A DNA stretch of 64,000 nucleotides from an uncultured Alphaproteobacteria bacterium (GTDB lineage: Bacteria; Pseudomonadota; Alphaproteobacteria; Methylaequorales; Methylaequoraceae): NCBI GenBank assembly GCA_902613995.1, contig CACMJG010000007.1, positions 1-64,000 of the forward strand, read 5' to 3'. The notes under the pieces were generated by a model that worked only from the letters and a program-made list of their open reading frames with translations, made no database searches and was not told the origin of the DNA. Position numbers and translations under genes: made by a program. Position 1 is the first letter of the stretch; the number at the start of each line of letters is the position of its first letter. Below, piece by piece: positions 63,508 to 64,000 of the stretch.

Positions 63508-64000
63508 ATATTTTACTGGATATAAAATAAGTATAATTAACCAATTCGCACCACCTCCTTACGGAGGAGGCAATCAGTTTTTGCTGGCCTTAAATAAATG
63601 GGTTAAGAAAGCAGGATATGATATAGGACCAAACAAAATAGGAATAAATACGAAATTTGTATTATTTAATTCTTTTAATTTTGATATGAATTGGCTCAGT
63701 AAAAAATTAAAAAAAAAAAAATATTCTACAGTTCATAGGGTTGATGGACCTATTGCTCTTTACAGAGGAGAGAATATTGATCTAGACAAAAGAATTGTTG
63801 ATTTCAATCGGTCTTATGCTGATTATACAATATTTCAAAGCAATTACAGCTATAATGAACATGTCAATTTAGGATTTTTATTTGATGATAATAAAATAAA
63901 AATTATCCCAAATGCTCCAGACCCTGATATTTTTAATTCAGAAAACAGAAAGGAGATTTCAAAACAAACAAAAATCAAAATTATTGCTACAAGCTGGTCA
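63488..64000 (+). CDS. GT4-like glycosyltransferase (cut by window end)
   Basis: An open frame runs from the ATG at 63488 to the end of the window, 171 codons with no stop. Motifs are NQFAPPPYGGGNQFLLALNK, VHRVDGPIALYRGEN and TIFQSNYSYNEHV, which are characteristic of GT4-type enzymes with the PPYGGGNQF opening. The C-terminal sugar-nucleotide half is missing from the window. Confidence 0.83.
   Translation, partial: MELNPLKYFTGYKISIINQFAPPPYGGGNQFLLALNKWVKKAGYDIGPNKIGINTKFVLFNSFNFDMNWLSKKLKKKKYSTVHRVDGPIALYRGENIDLDKRIVDFNRSYADYTIFQSNYSYNEHVNLGFLFDDNKIKIIPNAPDPDIFNSENRKEISKQTKIKIIATSWS

Noticed and set aside
1-64000. CRISPR arrays, tRNA or rRNA genes, insertion sequences
   Set aside because: Reading both strands I saw no repeat-spacer pattern, no cloverleaf with CCA, no transposase and no terminal inverted repeats. 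Short or degraded elements could be missed without tools.

Overview
This is 64 kb of strongly AT-rich bacterial DNA (composition judged by eye, not counted). It is packed with short-spaced or overlapping genes. The gene content points to a marine-type, motile Gram-negative, most likely an alphaproteobacterium of an AT-rich lineage. Reasons: a sigma-54-type flagellar order, a PomA/PomB-like stator, an ELM1/DUF1022 protein next to a lipid A acyltransferase, and a protein downstream of motB of a kind I associate with alphaproteobacteria. The lineage is an inference; there is no rRNA or other marker gene here.

Region 1 (1-15118, + strand) is a flagellar basal body, export and switch operon: fliE (cut by the window edge), fliF, fliG, fliH, fliI, fliJ, fliK, fliL, fliM, fliN, fliO, fliP, fliQ, fliR, flhB. 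Five small unassigned genes follow in the same orientation. The last encodes a clear but non-canonical relative of ribosome recycling factor. Region 2 (15119-21038) holds motA-motB and a partner on the minus strand, a DUF1566-like secreted protein, a SPOR protein and rpoN (sigma-54).

Region 3 (21140-25186) is an envelope-shaping cluster: a small orphan gene, a lytic transglycosylase, a membrane-anchored M23 endopeptidase with a membrane partner, and three bactofilin genes in a row. By eye I find GG-N10-GC (-24/-12) sigma-54 promoters before fliK, fliO, motA, the DUF1566-like gene, the orphan gene, the transglycosylase, the M23 operon and the bactofilins. rpoN therefore sits among its probable targets, and flagellar and cell-wall genes appear to share one regulon. 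The motA/DUF1566 promoters overlap in one palindrome with a common -12 dinucleotide.

Region 4 (25157-41917) is mostly housekeeping: an NHLP/nitrile-hydratase-alpha-like protein, small secreted proteins, a voltage-gated-type ion channel with an apparent ATT start, a divergent PEP carboxylase relative, ferredoxin-NADP reductase, a GST, an AmpG-like permease, an orphan Mla-type ATPase, a SUMT, lipid A related genes, a PsiE-like protein, and an ergothioneine operon (egtB, egtD and an egtE-like gene).

Region 5 (42207-64000) is a surface-polysaccharide locus. A winged-helix gene and an RfaH/NusG-like antiterminator lead a long + strand operon for diacetamido-uronic acid, acetamidino, uronamide and N-formyl sugars, plus glycosyltransferases and a flippase. 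The same 12-base ops-like element, TGCGGTAGCTAT, lies at 47075 just after the antiterminator gene and again at 61145 in the leader of a second glycosyltransferase operon. That second leader also repeats the promoter of the first operon. This is a self-contained antitermination circuit.
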